A stretch of 22,606 bases of DNA from CAZFIO01 sp964519585 (lineage in GTDB: Bacteria > Bacillota > Clostridia > Tissierellales > Tissierellaceae), in NCBI GenBank assembly GCA_964519585.1, contig CAZFIO010000014.1:1-22606 (forward strand), read 5' to 3'. This document shows positions 21,697-22,606 of the stretch, one piece after another; the first letter of the stretch is position 1; each line of letters starts with the position of its first letter. The notes below the pieces were generated by a model. The model was not told where the DNA came from and did no database searches. It saw only the letters and a program-made list of their open reading frames with translations. Made by a program: the position numbers and the translations under genes.

Positions 21697-22606
21697 TTAA
21701 AACTTATCGTACATTATTAATTCTACTGGAAGGCCTTTTTTAGTTAAAGCTTCCGTTACAGAATCTATCATAGGTTCGTTACCACAGAGATAGGCTTCCT
21801 TGTTTTCAGGAGTATCCAGAAGCTCTGACAGGGCATTGTTTACCCTGCCCCTAAAACCTGTCCATCCATCCTCATCTGTAACCCTAGATAGGCAGGGGAA
21901 AAACTTGAAGTCGTATAGGGTCTCTTCTAACTCCTTAAAATAATCTAATAGGAAGAGGTCACTAGGGGTCTTTGCCCCAAAGTAGAAGGTAGCTTTTCTT
22001 TGAATATTATTCTCCTTCATATGTTTAAGAATTGAAAGTATAGGGGCTATTCCTGTACCTACTGCCACAAGTATCATTTCCCTATCATTGTCCTGGTAGA
22101 AAAAGTCTCCATAGGGTCCATTGATATTTACAATATCTCCTTCATTTAAATGATGGTGAACATAGGTTGTAGCAATTCCTTCAGGTACATAGCCTATAAT
22201 TAATTCTATATGGTCCTTTTCTGAAGGGCTTGAAGCTATAGAGTAGGCTCGGTAGATTTCCTCGTCGTTACCTTTATAGAGGGGAGCCTTTAATTGTACA
22301 TACTGGCCAGCCTTGAAATTAACTTCTTCACCTTCTGGAAGCTTGATCCTAATTAATTTTATTGTATCTGTTAAGTCTGTAATAGATTCAACCCTAGCAT
22401 CAAATTCCTTAACATTAAATAATTCTTCAGGTATCCTGATGCTAATATTTTCTTTCACCTTGCATTGACAGGAAAGTCTTACATTATCCTCCATTTCTTC
22501 CTTGCTTAGAAAGGGTAGTTCCGTTTGTAAGACTGGTCCACCACCCTGGTCTACAGCAACCTTGCAATACCCACAGGTTCCCTTGCCCCCACAGGCTGAG
22601 GGTATG
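21697..22606 (-). CDS. NqrF-like 2Fe-2S flavoprotein reductase, 5' end outside window
   Basis: The reading frame stays open upstream of the internal ATG at 22494 to the window edge (302 residues visible), so that ATG is not the start. The upstream part reads SACGGKGTCGYCKV, the cysteine loop of a plant-type 2Fe-2S ferredoxin, with a further Cys in RLSCQCKV. Then come an FAD domain (RAYSIASSPS), an NAD(P)H domain (VGTGIAPILS, YLCGNEPMI) and a C-terminal MYDKF. The order ferredoxin - FAD - NAD, with RLSCQ and IRIPEELFNVKEF, resembles NqrF, the electron input subunit of the Na+-pumping NADH:quinone reductase. No other nqr gene is in view; it could belong to an nqr/rnf-like cluster to the right or be a stand-alone reductase. 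Confidence 0.87.
   Translation of the reverse strand, partial: IPSACGGKGTCGYCKVAVDQGGGPVLQTELPFLSKEEMEDNVRLSCQCKVKENISIRIPEELFNVKEFDARVESITDLTDTIKLIRIKLPEGEEVNFKAGQYVQLKAPLYKGNDEEIYRAYSIASSPSEKDHIELIIGYVPEGIATTYVHHHLNEGDIVNINGPYGDFFYQDNDREMILVAVGTGIAPILSILKHMKENNIQRKATFYFGAKTPSDLFLLDYFKELEETLYDFKFFPCLSRVTDEDGWTGFRGRVNNALSELLDTPENKEAYLCGNEPMIDSVTEALTKKGLPVELIMYDKF

Noticed and set aside
1..22606. CRISPR array, insertion sequence, prophage or defence island
   Set aside because: I saw no regularly spaced direct repeats, transposase or integrase motifs, or cas-like proteins; the lone methyltransferase has no restriction partner in view.

Overview
This window looks like chromosomal core from an AT-rich, low-GC anaerobic Firmicute of the Clostridia/Tissierellia type. 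The evidence is AT-rich intergenic DNA, strong AGGAGG-type ribosome binding sites with many TTG and GTG starts, oxygen-sensitive pyruvate formate-lyase, DUF1292 and DUF1540-type small proteins, and a GerM-like protein followed by rph-rdgB-ysnB in the order known from Bacillus. The placement is an inference from gene content, not from a marker gene. Nearly all genes lie on the minus strand, so transcription runs from high to low coordinates. I see no transposase, integrase, phage module, CRISPR array or rRNA. No gene-free stretch exceeds 300 bases; the longest are 175-313 and 12660-12788.

Left part (1-5000, read right to left): a UPF0316 membrane protein; a membrane-anchored double-GerMN protein closed by its own terminator; then a tight operon rph - rdgB - metallophosphoesterase - ComEC-type metallo-beta-lactamase hydrolase - DUF3006 protein. 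At the far left is a tRNA-Gly(CCC) - tRNA-His pair behind a perfect consensus promoter.

Middle (5000-11300): two RNA pseudouridine synthases (RluA/RluD type and RsuA type), a membrane protein with only the N-terminal part of MltG, an unrecognised 186-aa protein, a small P-loop protein, a HAD phosphatase - radical SAM pair and a DUF1292 protein. Two tiny cysteine-rich proteins on the plus strand (51 and 54 aa) share a cysteine pattern.

Right (11300-22606): a solitary DNA methyltransferase; an lrgA-lrgB pair followed by msrA; a large DUF4153 membrane protein; a pflB - pflA - Crp/Fnr regulator operon; a divergent RelA/SpoT-domain protein; and, cut by the window end, an NqrF-like flavoprotein with a 2Fe-2S domain.

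The clearest regulatory story is the pfl operon. A GTGA-N6-TCAC palindrome lies about 41.5 bases upstream of the predicted pflB start of transcription, ahead of a perfect TATAAT with a poor -35. The third gene of the operon encodes a Crp/Fnr protein with an N-terminal cysteine cluster and a Crp-type SRETxxR recognition helix, which suits that half-site. Other points of interest are the RelA/SpoT protein with an altered nucleotide-binding motif, the orphan methyltransferase, and inverted repeats near promoters of small unknown genes. I do not find a convincing multi-gene novel system.
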